A DNA stretch of 64,000 nt from JBNKHH01 sp050290245 (GCA_050290245.1 JBNKHH010000024.1:1-64000), one strand, 5' to 3'. Positions 15,594 to 25,031 are shown, counted from the stretch's first letter. Program-made: numbers and translations. Notes: a model not told the origin generated them from the sequence alone.

Positions 15594-16415
15594 ATGAAGA
15601 CAAAGGTAGAAAAATCTGTTTTGGCGATCGGCTTAATGGCCGTGGTCGCACTGGGTGCGCAGGCGGGTGGTGCCTTCGCCGAAGATGGGCCGAGCCTGTT
15701 CGATGTCAAGACCGCGAGCGTGACCTATGGCCCCTATGTCAGGCTTGAATTCGGCCACGCATCCTTGATGCCGGACGATGCCTACTGGCTGCCGCCGGGC
15801 GCCAGCGATCCCCGGATCAATTTTGACGCCAGCGCCGGAAACTCGGCGTTTGGCGCTGTCGCGGCGGGATACGACTGGCAAAATGGGATTCGGGCCGATC
15901 TGGCGATGTTCGGTACGGGCACCAGCCATGTTACCGCGCCCTGTTCCAGCGTCGTCGGCGGCGGGGATTGTGCGGATCACGCCGATATCTCTGACGCCAG
16001 CGTGTCGACCCGTGGAGCCATGTTGAACGTATTCTATGCGCCCCTGGAGGCGCGGGGCTCGGATGCCACCTTTCAGCCGTTTGTCGTCGGGGGGCTTGGT
16101 ATCGCCGTCAACCATGTGGGCGAATGGACCCGTGAGAACCTGACCAAGACACGAACCACCCGCGTGTTCGAAGGCGGCAGCACTTCCAATCTGGCACTGT
16201 CGGTTGGACTTGGCGCTTCCTGGCAGGTGACACGCCCCGGCAAGAGGCCGGTGCTCGTCGAGGCGAGCTGGCGTTATTACGATTTCGGCACCGCGTCTGG
16301 CGGCGCGGCGCCGTTGCCGGGCAACGGCGCCGACGAGCCACGGCAGCCGTTCCGTTTTGATCACAACGCGCAGGTCGTGAGTTTCGGCGTTCGCATTCCG
16401 TTGGAACGTTATTGA
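15594..16415 (+). CDS. Outer-membrane beta-barrel protein
   Basis: A 273-residue protein with a clear signal peptide ending AQAGGAFA (cleavage near residue 30). The mature part alternates polar and hydrophobic residues in strand-like segments (GPYVRLEFGHASL, GNSAFGAVAAGYDW, FQPFVVGGLGIAV, LALSVGLGASWQV) and ends VVSFGVRIPLERY; its terminal aromatic is typical of barrel proteins. It resembles the porin-like OmpA-barrel/Opa family. It starts 59 bases after the secreted Gly/His-rich gene and is probably in the same operon, so it may help export or anchor that protein, which is an inference. Confidence 0.75.
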   Translation: MKTKVEKSVLAIGLMAVVALGAQAGGAFAEDGPSLFDVKTASVTYGPYVRLEFGHASLMPDDAYWLPPGASDPRINFDASAGNSAFGAVAAGYDWQNGIRADLAMFGTGTSHVTAPCSSVVGGGDCADHADISDASVSTRGAMLNVFYAPLEARGSDATFQPFVVGGLGIAVNHVGEWTRENLTKTRTTRVFEGGSTSNLALSVGLGASWQVTRPGKRPVLVEASWRYYDFGTASGGAAPLPGNGADEPRQPFRFDHNAQVVSFGVRIPLERY

Positions 16416-16741
16416 GTGCGCCGCTTGATGCTGTGCACGGTCGTTTGATGGCGGTCATCTCCATGTCATGCGGCTGTGCGCGGCTGTGCGGTCGACTGGC
16501 CAGAACATGACAGGATGGACTTGGGAGACCGGGCGACACCTTTTGGAAAGCGTGGTGGGTCTGACAGATTTCTTTTCTCGTTTCGCATTGGTCTGACAGC
16601 GCCCATTCGTCTGCCAGTGCCGCCAAAGCGCCGCGCAAGCGTTGGATTAAAGCCGCAGCCTTGTTGGCCCGGATTCATCATAGAAAAAGACTGTCCAAGG
16701 CGGAGTTCGTATAGCCTCTGCAACTCAACTGATCGCCGGTT
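16416..16741. other. Intergenic region with a weak FNR-like site
   Basis: No gene is supported here between the barrel gene and the convergent flotillin gene. TTGATGGCGGTCAT at 16445-16458 resembles an FNR box with a mismatch in the right arm, but no plus-strand gene follows it. No terminator or RNA gene stands out. Confidence 0.4.
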
Positions 16742-18286
16742 TCACTGCTTTGATTCGTCGTTTGGAGCGACCCCATCCAGGCTAACGCCGATCTGGTCGC
16801 CGATTTTTTTCATCGCCGGAAGACCGATCGCGAGGTCCAGAATCGAGCTCACCGCCTGCGCAGCCACCGTCCCGTCGCCGCCGCTTTGCCCAAGACCAGA
16901 AATATGGTTGATGTTGATCCCCTTGATCTTTTCGGCGGGCTTCACCGCCTCGGCCAGGATCGCGGGCATCTTTTCCAAGCGCATCCGCTCGGCTTCCAAG
17001 TTCATCGCGGCATCAGAACGGCTGTTCTCGGCCTTGATCTTGGCCGCCTCCGCCTCCGCTTCGGCCAGCCGATAGACCTTCATCGACGCCGCCTCCTCAC
17101 GCCGGATCACGCCTTTGACCTTGGCGACCTCCTGGTCGGCCTCTGCAGTAATGCGTGCCCGCGTGGCATTGGCCTCGGCATCCTGCTGGGCTGCCATAAT
17201 CGCCAGATCCTTGCGCCGGGCGGCCTCGGCCATCTCTTTCAGCGTCCGGATATCTTCCTCAGCCTTGACCAGCGCATTCCGCGCCGCCGTCGCCTCGGCC
17301 CTGGCCCGGCTCTCCTCTTGGCTCTTGGCCGCGATTTGGATCACCTTATCCTGCTCGGCCATTTCCAGAGCGCGGCCTTGTGCGATTTCCGCCTCGCGCA
17401 CCTGCTGCTCGCGCGCAATTGAAGCCGCCTGTATATCCTGCTCCATCATGATCCGCGCCCGCGCCGCCTCGCGCTCGGCCTCGGCCTTGCTGCGCGCCAC
17501 CTCGGTCAGTTGCGCCGCGAGCAAGGTCTCGATCTCCTGCGTCTGTGCGATCTCGGCCCGCCGCTCTTCAAGTTCGATCTCCAACCGCCGCTGGCTCGCC
17601 TGAACCTCGGCCCGCCGTATCGCCACGGCCGTCTCGCCCTCGATCTCGGCCCGTTCTTTTCTTGACTTTGCGATGAGTTCCGCCAGCCGCCGCATCCCGA
17701 CCGCGTTGAAGGCGTTGTTCTCGTCAAGCTGCGAAAACGGCGTCTGATCAAGCGCGGTCAACGACACGCTGTCAAGCTCCAGCCCGTATTTTGCCAGTGT
17801 TTCGGTCAGCGCGTCCCGCACTTCACGCACGAACTCGGCACGGTTCTCGTGCAGTTCGTCCATGGTCATCTGTGCGGCCACCGCTCGAAGCGCGTCCACC
17901 ATCATGCCATCAATCAGCGACTTCAATTGCTCCGGCTGGAACGTCCGCTTGCCCAGCGTCTGCGACGCCCGCGTGATCGCCGCTTCTTCCGGCATGACCG
18001 AGGCATAAAACTCGGCCCCCACGTCGATCCGCATCCGGTCCTTGGTGATCAACGCGCTTTCGCCGGTGCGCGACACATCCATGCGGATGGTTTGCATGTT
18101 CACCCGGCTGATCTCGTGGAAATAGGGGATCGCAAGCGTGCCGCCATCAATCACCACCTTGCGCCCGCCGATGCCGGTCCGCACAAGACTGACCTCATTG
18201 GTCGCGCGTTCATAGAACCAGGCCGCCAGGGCGATTAGAACCGCCAGTGCGACGACGATAAGGATAGTCCATCCAAGAGCTGTCAT
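16742..18286 (-). CDS. Flotillin-family (SPFH) membrane protein
   Basis: A 514-residue protein with one N-terminal membrane segment (about 4-24), an SPFH/band-7 domain to about residue 215 (RTGIGGRKVVIDGGTLAIP, TLGKRTFQPEQLKSLI), then an Ala/Glu/Arg-rich coiled coil to about residue 430, and a final Gly-rich tail. This is the YqiK/Flotillin arrangement, which organises ordered membrane patches. The usual NfeD-like partner gene is not adjacent. It stands alone and is convergent with the barrel gene. The only oddity is the unusual density of Ala/Glu repeats, which is typical for the family. Confidence 0.9.
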   Translation of the reverse strand: MTALGWTILIVVALAVLIALAAWFYERATNEVSLVRTGIGGRKVVIDGGTLAIPYFHEISRVNMQTIRMDVSRTGESALITKDRMRIDVGAEFYASVMPEEAAITRASQTLGKRTFQPEQLKSLIDGMMVDALRAVAAQMTMDELHENRAEFVREVRDALTETLAKYGLELDSVSLTALDQTPFSQLDENNAFNAVGMRRLAELIAKSRKERAEIEGETAVAIRRAEVQASQRRLEIELEERRAEIAQTQEIETLLAAQLTEVARSKAEAEREAARARIMMEQDIQAASIAREQQVREAEIAQGRALEMAEQDKVIQIAAKSQEESRARAEATAARNALVKAEEDIRTLKEMAEAARRKDLAIMAAQQDAEANATRARITAEADQEVAKVKGVIRREEAASMKVYRLAEAEAEAAKIKAENSRSDAAMNLEAERMRLEKMPAILAEAVKPAEKIKGININHISGLGQSGGDGTVAAQAVSSILDLAIGLPAMKKIGDQIGVSLDGVAPNDESKQ

Positions 18287-18374
18287 TGCCTTGCTCCTCC
18301 CGTTTCCCCCATTGACCCGATGCCCGTGCTGCGGGCAGGGCAGAATGCCCGCCCCGGGGGGGCGGTGCGGGCAT

Positions 18375-18395
18375 CATCGGACCAAGGGTCCGATG
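18375..18395. repeat. Perfect short inverted repeat between ALDH and flotillin genes
   Basis: CATCGGACC and GGTCCGATG are separated by 3 bases. It lies downstream of the aldehyde dehydrogenase gene on the minus strand. No T-run follows, so it may stabilise the 3' end rather than terminate. Similar elements may be dispersed in the genome. Confidence 0.5.
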
Positions 18396-18413
18396 GGTAT
18401 CCGTTCCAATCCA

Positions 18414-19889
18414 TTAAAACACCGGCGGGTAGTGACGTCCGCCCCGCTCAAGCGTGATCCACCTTAACTCGGTAAAGGCATCCAGCGACCACCGCCCGCC
18501 GTATCGTCCGACACCACTTGCTTTCACGCCGCCGAACGGCACCTGCGGCTCGTCGTTGATGTTCTGGTCGTTGACGTGAACCATCCCTGTCTCGAGCTGC
18601 GCCGCCAAACCCAGGGCCCGCGCCTCGTCCGCCGTCCAGACCGAGGCCGTCAGCCCATACTCCGTGTCGTTATTCAGCGCCACCGCCTCGTCGTCCGTGC
18701 GGAACGGACAGACCATCACCACCGGCCCGAAGGTCTCGTCATGCCAGATATCCATCGAGGTGTTGATGTTCGACAGGACCGTCGGTTCGACAAAGTTGTC
18801 CCATGCGTTGCCGCCCAGGTCGACCTTGGCCCCTTTGGCCACGGCATCGTCGATCAGGGCCTTCACCCGCAACGCCTGCCGCGTGTTCACCAATGGCCCG
18901 ATCGTGTTGCCCTTGTCGCTGACATGCCCAGTCTTAAGCGTCGCCGCCCGCGCCAGGAACTTTTCCATGAACGGCGCATAGACGCTCTCATGCACCAACA
19001 GTTTCTCGGTCGACATGCAGACCTGCCCCTGGTGCATGAAACACCCGAAGTTCGCCGCCAAAGCCGCCTTGTCGAGGTCGGCATCCTCCAGCACGATCAT
19101 CGAATCCTTACCGCCAAGTTCGACGCAGCACTTTTTCAGATAGGCCCCGCATTTCGCTGCGATCTGCCGCCCCACCGGGGTGGAACCGGTAAAGGATATC
19201 CCTTTCACCAACGGATGTTCGATCAGCGCGTCGCCGACCTCGGCCACGCTCTCGCGCGAACAGGTCACCACGTTGAAGACACCGGGCGGAATGCCAGCCT
19301 CTTCCAGGACCTCAGCATGGTACAGGCCGCCCGAATAGGGTGTGTCTTCCGAGGGTTTCAACACCACGGTGTTGCCAGCTGCCAGAGCCGCCGCATAACC
19401 GCGCGACGTTAAAATCCCCGGCATGTTCCAGGGGCTGATCACGCCCACGACTCCCAAGGGCCAGCGTGTTGCCATCGACACCTTGCCATGCGCCGAAGGC
19501 AGAACTTCACCAACCGCCTGGTAACACAGCGACGCAGACGTTCGGAAAATCCCCGCCACGAACCCGGCCTCGAACACGCCCTTGCCGTACCAGCCGCCGC
19601 CTTCGTACATCACCGCCCGGATAAAATCCTCGCTCCGGCGTTCCCAGGCATCGGCCACCTTCAAGAGCAAGTTCGCCCGTTCCTCGAAACTCCGGTTCGA
19701 CCACTCGGGAAAAGCCGCCCGCGCCGCCTCGACCGCCCGGTCCACATCCGCCGCGCTGCCATCCGGTACACGGGCATAAAGCGAATTGTCCGACGGGTTC
19801 AGATCGTCGAATGTCCGGGCCGCGGGGACCCATGACCCTCCGATGTAAAGCCCCCGGATATTCGGGGAAATGCTTGGGGCATCCAACAT
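18414..19889 (-). CDS. NAD(P)-dependent aldehyde dehydrogenase (vanillin/salicylaldehyde type)
   Basis: A 491-residue aldehyde dehydrogenase that oxidises an aldehyde to its acid. It has the general base Glu in CVELGGKDSM near residue 260 and the catalytic Cys in GQVCMSTEK near residue 290. The GQ(V/I)CMSTE motif is usual in aryl-aldehyde dehydrogenases (vanillin, salicylaldehyde). The ribosome-binding site GGAGGAG lies inside the last codons of livF, so translation is likely coupled. It is the last gene of the transport operon starting at 26480. The true substrate is not fixed by the sequence. Confidence 0.88.
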   Translation of the reverse strand: MLDAPSISPNIRGLYIGGSWVPAARTFDDLNPSDNSLYARVPDGSAADVDRAVEAARAAFPEWSNRSFEERANLLLKVADAWERRSEDFIRAVMYEGGGWYGKGVFEAGFVAGIFRTSASLCYQAVGEVLPSAHGKVSMATRWPLGVVGVISPWNMPGILTSRGYAAALAAGNTVVLKPSEDTPYSGGLYHAEVLEEAGIPPGVFNVVTCSRESVAEVGDALIEHPLVKGISFTGSTPVGRQIAAKCGAYLKKCCVELGGKDSMIVLEDADLDKAALAANFGCFMHQGQVCMSTEKLLVHESVYAPFMEKFLARAATLKTGHVSDKGNTIGPLVNTRQALRVKALIDDAVAKGAKVDLGGNAWDNFVEPTVLSNINTSMDIWHDETFGPVVMVCPFRTDDEAVALNNDTEYGLTASVWTADEARALGLAAQLETGMVHVNDQNINDEPQVPFGGVKASGVGRYGGRWSLDAFTELRWITLERGGRHYPPVF

Positions 19890-19892
19890 GGT

Positions 19893-21083
19893 TTAACTCC
19901 TCCTCTCCGGTCCACGCCAGGCCTCGGCCCGTCGCGCGGCGGCTTCGATATCGTCCAGAATGGCACGTAGACGGTCGCCCGACGTGCCGGGTTCCAGCGG
20001 AACGTGCGTCCGCGGGACAGGCCCGGCAGACGCTACTGCCGGACGCTGTCCGGCTGGCCTAACAGACCCGTTTCGCCGCGAAGCACTTGCACTCGCTTTG
20101 GCCACCAGGGCGCTGACATCCATGGGATCGGACTTGGCGGTCGGTGAAATTGGCGCGGACATCGGCGGAGCCGCCTTAGGCAGCGGAGCCGGCGGCGCGG
20201 GCCGGGGCGGCGGTGCAGGGGCGACGCCAGGCGCTTTCGACCGCACTGTGGCGACGCCCTTTAAGGCTGCGGCGGCGATGTCTTTCGGAGACGGTCCAGC
20301 GCGCGGCCGTACTGGCTCGTTGGGTTTGGCCCCCGATTTTGGTGCCACAGGCATCGCGATCGACGGTTTGGCGCCGCTGCCTCCCAGGTAGGCCTTTTGA
20401 ACCGCCGGATCACGCGTCAGCGCTTCCGCCGTGTCTTCGTGCACGACCTCTCCGTTCTCCAACAGGTACCCCCGGTCCGCGATCTTCAAGCTCTGCTTAG
20501 CGTTCTGCTCGACCAGCAACACGCCCAACCCGGCGTCCTTCACCGCCAAAAGGCTCTGAAACAGGTTCCCGCACAGCAAGGGCGACAACCCCAGGGACGG
20601 CTCGTCCAACCCCAGGATCGACGGGTTTGACATCATCGCCCGGCCGATGGCGACCATCTGCTGCTCGCCGCCTGACATGGTACGCACCACCTGCCGCCGC
20701 CGCTCTTCCAGCTTCGGGAAAAGCGTGAAAATCCGGTCAAGGTTCCCCGCCTCCTCGTCCCGCGCACGCTGGGCATAGGCGCCCAACGTCAGGTTCTCCT
20801 GCACAGTCAGGTCACCGAAAACGCCCCGGCCTTCCGGGACCAGAGCAAACCCCGCCTCGACGATCCGATGCGGCTTCTGCCCCACGAGCTCCTCGCCATC
20901 CAGAACGACCGAGCCCGAGGTCCGCCCCTCGCAAATCCCCGCCGCCGCCTTGAGCAAGGTCGACTTGCCTGCCCCGTTGGCGCCAAGGATGACGACAATC
21001 TCACCCTTTCCGACACGCAGCCCCGCGTTCTCCAACGCCCGGTGCTGGCCATAGCTGACCGAGAGTCCGCGCACCTCAAGCAT
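19893..21083 (-). CDS. livF: LIV-type ABC transporter ATP-binding protein with long C-terminal extension
   Basis: A 396-residue protein. Residues 1 to about 235 are a LivF-type ATPase with Walker A GANGAGKST, signature MSGGEQQMV, and Walker B ILGLDEPSLGL. From about 240 a low-complexity Pro/Ala/Lys tail of about 155 residues follows (for example PPPRPAPPAPLPKAAPP), ending in a short helix LRAILDDIEAAARRAEAW. The usual family length is about 235, so the tail is unusual. The ATG chosen follows GGGAGG. It powers the LivHM channel. The start is 125 bases after livG and the gene is coupled to the aldehyde dehydrogenase behind it. Confidence 0.88.
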   Translation of the reverse strand: MLEVRGLSVSYGQHRALENAGLRVGKGEIVVILGANGAGKSTLLKAAAGICEGRTSGSVVLDGEELVGQKPHRIVEAGFALVPEGRGVFGDLTVQENLTLGAYAQRARDEEAGNLDRIFTLFPKLEERRRQVVRTMSGGEQQMVAIGRAMMSNPSILGLDEPSLGLSPLLCGNLFQSLLAVKDAGLGVLLVEQNAKQSLKIADRGYLLENGEVVHEDTAEALTRDPAVQKAYLGGSGAKPSIAMPVAPKSGAKPNEPVRPRAGPSPKDIAAAALKGVATVRSKAPGVAPAPPPRPAPPAPLPKAAPPMSAPISPTAKSDPMDVSALVAKASASASRRNGSVRPAGQRPAVASAGPVPRTHVPLEPGTSGDRLRAILDDIEAAARRAEAWRGPERRS

Positions 21084-21208
21084 GGCTGTGACCTCCCGCC
21101 GAGGAGCGTAAACCCGCGAGGCGGCGCACAAGTGCCAGCCCAGGGGGGCAGGTCGGAGCTGCCCCGTGCTTTGTACCCGGCAAGAAGCGGGCCACTCGTT
21201 GCACAAGC

Positions 21209-21946
21209 CTATCCATCATCATCCCCCAGATACGCTCGGATCACCTCGGCATCCGACAACACCTTCTCCGGCGTGCCCTCCGCGATTTTCTTGCCCGACG
21301 ACATCACCACGCAGCGGTCGCACAATGACCGGATCGCATCCATCACGTGTTCGACAAGGATGATCGTCCGCCCTTCGTTCCTGAGCCGCTTGATCAAAGT
21401 GATGCCTTCTTCCAGCTCAGTCGGGTTCAGCCCCGCCAACCACTCGTCCAGCAAGAGAACCTTCGGATCCGACGCCAGCACCCGCGCTAGTTCGACTCGC
21501 TTGGTGTCGATGTAGGTCAACTCGCCCACATGTGCCCGCGCCCGCCGCTCCAACCCGACCAGTTCAAGCATCCGCAGCGCATGTGCCTCGGCCTCGCGCC
21601 CCCAGCGACGGCGATGACCGAACACCGCCCCGGCGCGCACGTTGTCCAGCACCGTCATCGACGGCAACAGCCGCACCAGCTGGAACGTCCTTTGCACGCC
21701 CTTGCGCGCGATATCAGCCGCCGACAGTTGCTCGATTGGCTGACCGCGCAACGCGATACCGCCGGATGTCGGTTTCAAAGCCCCCGAAATCAGGTTCAGC
21801 GTCGTCGACTTACCCGAGCCATTTGGCCCGATCAGCCCAAGCACCTCGTGCTCGGCCACGTCGAAATCCATGTCGTTGACCGCGACCAGCCCGCCAAACC
21901 GCTTGGTCGCACCACGCAGGGACAGGATCGGAGCATCGGCCCTCAT
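21209..21946 (-). CDS. livG: LIV-type ABC transporter ATP-binding protein
   Basis: A 245-residue LivG-type ATPase with Walker A GPNGSGKST, a signature reading in HVGELTYIDTKRVELARVL, and Walker B VLLLDEWLAGL. It pairs with LivF to energise the LivH-LivM channel. Its signature departs from the canonical LSGGQ (here LTYID), as in several LivG proteins. The ATG overlaps the livM stop by 4 bases. Confidence 0.9.
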   Translation of the reverse strand: MRADAPILSLRGATKRFGGLVAVNDMDFDVAEHEVLGLIGPNGSGKSTTLNLISGALKPTSGGIALRGQPIEQLSAADIARKGVQRTFQLVRLLPSMTVLDNVRAGAVFGHRRRWGREAEAHALRMLELVGLERRARAHVGELTYIDTKRVELARVLASDPKVLLLDEWLAGLNPTELEEGITLIKRLRNEGRTIILVEHVMDAIRSLCDRCVVMSSGKKIAEGTPEKVLSDAEVIRAYLGDDDG

Positions 21947-22878
21947 GCGTATGCCTCCCGCGCTTGCATCCGCCTACGGATATCCTCGATCAGCCCGACG
22001 AATCCGCGCGGCAAAAGATAGACGATGATCAGGAAGCTCAGGCCCATCAAAAGCGTGGTCTGGTTCGGGAAGTTCTCCGAAATCTTTTCCCAGAGCAAAG
22101 TAAAGGGAATGACCCCGACCAGGGGTCCCCACAACCGCCCGGTCCCGCCCAAGAGGGCCATGATGACCACGAGGAACGACAACATCGGCGTGAAGGCCAG
22201 CGATGGTTCGATATAGACATACCGCGGCGCCAGCATCGCCCCGACAACCGAGGCCACAGCGCCCGACACAACGAACAGCATGACTTTGGCCAAGGCAGTG
22301 TTGATTCCCGAATGCCGCGCCACCTCCTCGTCATCCCCGATGATGCGCAGGGCGAACCCCAGCCGCGACCGCCCGATGGCCCAGCCCGCCAAGAAGACCA
22401 GACCGGCCAAACCGACCAACTGCCAATAGATCTCCGCCTCGGTGATCTCGGTTAGAACGTAAAGGCCCTTCTGGCCCAGAGAGTTCTGCACCCAGGTCAC
22501 GACCTGCCGCACCAATTCCGACAAGCCCAGAGTGAAGATCACGAAGTAAACCCCTGACAGGCGCAGCGTCGCCAGACCGACCAGAGCCGCCAGGACCGCT
22601 CCAAGAACCGCCGCCACCGGAAGGGTCAGCCAGTAGCTCATCCCGGTCTCGATCCCGATCGCCGCGGTATATGTACCAAGACCAAAGAACGCCGCCGTCG
22701 CCAGCGAGACGTAATGGGTCGGCCCTGAGAACAAGGCCCAGCTCGTCGCCAGAACCGCGTACATCGCGATGGTGATCCCGATGGCGAGGTAATAGGCGTC
22801 GCCCAACAGGGGCAGGCAGGCCGCCACCGCCAATAGAACGGCCGAGACCACAATATTCTGCCAATCGCGCCCGCTCAT
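21943..22878 (-). CDS. livM: LIV-type ABC transporter permease
   Basis: A 311-residue membrane permease with about nine hydrophobic segments and the LivM cytoplasmic loop RSRLGFALRIIGDDEEVARHSGIN. The start (MSGRDWQ) overlaps the livH stop by 4 bases. It forms the channel with LivH. A longer in-frame extension upstream lies wholly inside livH and is not used. Confidence 0.9.
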   Translation of the reverse strand: MSGRDWQNIVVSAVLLAVAACLPLLGDAYYLAIGITIAMYAVLATSWALFSGPTHYVSLATAAFFGLGTYTAAIGIETGMSYWLTLPVAAVLGAVLAALVGLATLRLSGVYFVIFTLGLSELVRQVVTWVQNSLGQKGLYVLTEITEAEIYWQLVGLAGLVFLAGWAIGRSRLGFALRIIGDDEEVARHSGINTALAKVMLFVVSGAVASVVGAMLAPRYVYIEPSLAFTPMLSFLVVIMALLGGTGRLWGPLVGVIPFTLLWEKISENFPNQTTLLMGLSFLIIVYLLPRGFVGLIEDIRRRMQAREAYA

Positions 22879-23741
22879 GCCCTGCGCCTCCCGAACAGGC
22901 CCTCTGGCCGGAACAACAGGATCAGGACGAACATCAGGTACGCTGCTGCCAGCGTCAGGCCCGGATCGATCATCCGCGCCACGAATGTCTCCAACAGGCC
23001 CAGAAGAACAGCCGCGACGATGGTGCCACGCACATCGCCGACGCCGCCCATAATGACGATGACAAGGGCTTTCAGCGTGAACATGACGCCGGTCGAAGCA
23101 TCCAGCGTCAGGAAAGACGAGATCAACGCCCCGCCGACCGCTGTCACCGCGCCGCCCAGTGCGAAAGCGATGGCCGACAGCTTGGGCACGTCGATACCGA
23201 CCAGCCGCGCGGACTTCGGATCGACCGCGATCGCGCGAATCGACATGCCCACGCGCGTCCGGTTCAGCCACAACCACAGGCCGCCGCAGATCAAAGCCGC
23301 CGCCACCGCCGCAGCAACCCGGTTCGCCGCATAAGTGTCGCCCAGAATCGTCACCGGGCGCGCCAGGTAAGAATAGGAAAAATAATCGCCGCCAAAGACC
23401 GCCAACATAACCCCGACCGAGACGAAGGCTAGCCCGAAGGTGGTCAGGATAGCATCAACCTCCAACTGGCCATGCGACTTGGCGCGCTGCACCAGCGGGC
23501 GCAGCATCACGACATAGATCAGCCAGTTCACTGCAAAGGCAAGCGGCGCCACAAGGAACAGCGTCAGCAAAGGGCTGACCTGCGCCGAGGTGTAAAACCA
23601 AAAGGCCGCGAAACCGCCCGCTACCAGGAACTCCCCATTGGCAAGGTTCATGATCCGCGCCATCCCGTATTGCAGGTTCAGACCCATGGCGATCAGCGCA
23701 TAGGTCCCGCCCAGCAACAGGCCTGTGATCAGGATGTCCAT
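22875..23741 (-). CDS. livH: LIV-type ABC transporter permease
   Basis: A 288-residue permease with the N-terminal LLLGGTYALIAMGLNLQYG motif of LivH and an inner loop RTRVGMSIRAIAVDPKSARL, then LGGAVTAVGGALI. It forms the channel with LivM. It follows the substrate-binding gene by 60 bases. Confidence 0.9.
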   Translation of the reverse strand: MDILITGLLLGGTYALIAMGLNLQYGMARIMNLANGEFLVAGGFAAFWFYTSAQVSPLLTLFLVAPLAFAVNWLIYVVMLRPLVQRAKSHGQLEVDAILTTFGLAFVSVGVMLAVFGGDYFSYSYLARPVTILGDTYAANRVAAAVAAALICGGLWLWLNRTRVGMSIRAIAVDPKSARLVGIDVPKLSAIAFALGGAVTAVGGALISSFLTLDASTGVMFTLKALVIVIMGGVGDVRGTIVAAVLLGLLETFVARMIDPGLTLAAAYLMFVLILLFRPEGLFGRRRA

Positions 23742-23801
23742 TTTGACGTTTTCTCCAGCGTCAGCCCGGCCCCGGTCAACACCAGGGCCGTGCCAGTTCG
23801 C

Positions 23802-25004
23802 TTATTCCCAACCAGCCTTGGGCATGGCGGCAACCGCGCCTTCCCGTCCGGTCGAGGCGACACCTTTGAACACGCCGCCCTGCCATTGGCCGACCGTCCA
23901 GTATTTCGAGTTCGAATTGTTCTCGTCCCACTCGACATGGCCGATGATCGTGTCAAAGGCGTTGTCGGCGATGTATTGGGAAACCGCCGCCTTGTCGGTC
24001 GATCCCACGGCCTCGATGGCCTGTTGCAGGATTTGGAACGAGGCGTACACCGGGGCTGAAGCCCAGAAGTCGGGCGCCTGTCCGGTCACCTCCATGTGCC
24101 GCGCTGCATACGCCTTGAAAGCATCGCCGTCGGCATAGACACCGCCCGCGCCAAGGACGCCTTCGGCCGCCGCTCCGAACCGGCCGGCATAGGCCGGGAA
24201 GGCCGTTGCCACTGCGGTATAGAACGCCTTGGGTGCCAAGCCCTCGATCATGGCCTGCTCGGTCAGTCCGAAAGTATCCGGCGGATAGGACCAGGCCACG
24301 AAGGCATCGGGGTTCGCATCTTTGGCGCCCTTGATGACAGGCGACAAATCCTGCGTGCCCAAGGGATAAGACGTCTCGTAGACGATTTCGAAACCGGCAG
24401 CCTCAAGCTGAGGCCCACCGACCTCGGCCAGCTCGATGCCAAAGGCATCAGCCACGTTGACCATCGCCACGCGATTGCCGATCTCGCCCGCTTCGCGCAT
24501 GTCGCTCAGCACCTCGACAACACCACCGGAAAGGCCGGTCGCGCCGCCTAGCAGGAAGTACATGTTCGGGAACTTGTTCGACAAATCCTCTATCTGATCC
24601 GAAATCGCAGTATGGGTGATCATCGGATAGCCATAGCGCTCAAAGATCGGCGCGGCCGCGATGTTCAGACCCGTGGCATAGGGTGCCAGGATGAAGTCGG
24701 CCTTATCCTGCGTTGCCAGACGCTGGATCGCCTTGATCGTTTCGCCGGGGTTGGTCTGATCGTCATATTCAATGATCTCGACCATCATCTTGGTGCCGCC
24801 GACGTCGATGCCACCAGCCTCGTTCACGTCGCGCGCCCAAAGCTGGACGTTTGGCCAGAATGACACCGCCGAGCCACCGGCCAGCGGCCCGGTCTTCGGC
24901 GCAACTGCGCCGATCTTCAGCGTTTCCTGCGCCAGCGCAGGACCTGCCAGCGTCGCGGCAACAGCCGCAACCGCCACAGATTTCAATACAGTTCTACGTT
25001 CCAT
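23802..25004 (-). CDS. LIV-type periplasmic substrate-binding protein
   Basis: A 400-residue periplasmic binding protein with signal peptide MERRTVLKSVAVAAVAATLA ending at the LAQ cleavage site. Mature residues contain LKIGAVAPKTGPLAGG and the two-lobe fold of LivJ/K-type proteins. Such proteins bind branched-chain amino acids, amides, urea or aromatic acids. With two aryl-type aldehyde dehydrogenases in the operon, an aromatic or acidic compound is a reasonable guess. A GGGAGGAAA site precedes the ATG. Confidence 0.9.
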   Translation of the reverse strand: MERRTVLKSVAVAAVAATLAGPALAQETLKIGAVAPKTGPLAGGSAVSFWPNVQLWARDVNEAGGIDVGGTKMMVEIIEYDDQTNPGETIKAIQRLATQDKADFILAPYATGLNIAAAPIFERYGYPMITHTAISDQIEDLSNKFPNMYFLLGGATGLSGGVVEVLSDMREAGEIGNRVAMVNVADAFGIELAEVGGPQLEAAGFEIVYETSYPLGTQDLSPVIKGAKDANPDAFVAWSYPPDTFGLTEQAMIEGLAPKAFYTAVATAFPAYAGRFGAAAEGVLGAGGVYADGDAFKAYAARHMEVTGQAPDFWASAPVYASFQILQQAIEAVGSTDKAAVSQYIADNAFDTIIGHVEWDENNSNSKYWTVGQWQGGVFKGVASTGREGAVAAMPKAGWE

Positions 25005-25031
25005 CTCTTTCCTCCCATAGAGAATGTTGGT

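Noticed and set aside
16445..16458. FNR-like TTGATGGCGGTCAT after the barrel gene
   Set aside because: It has a mismatched arm and no plus-strand gene follows; kept only as a weak note, not counted among the seven boxes.
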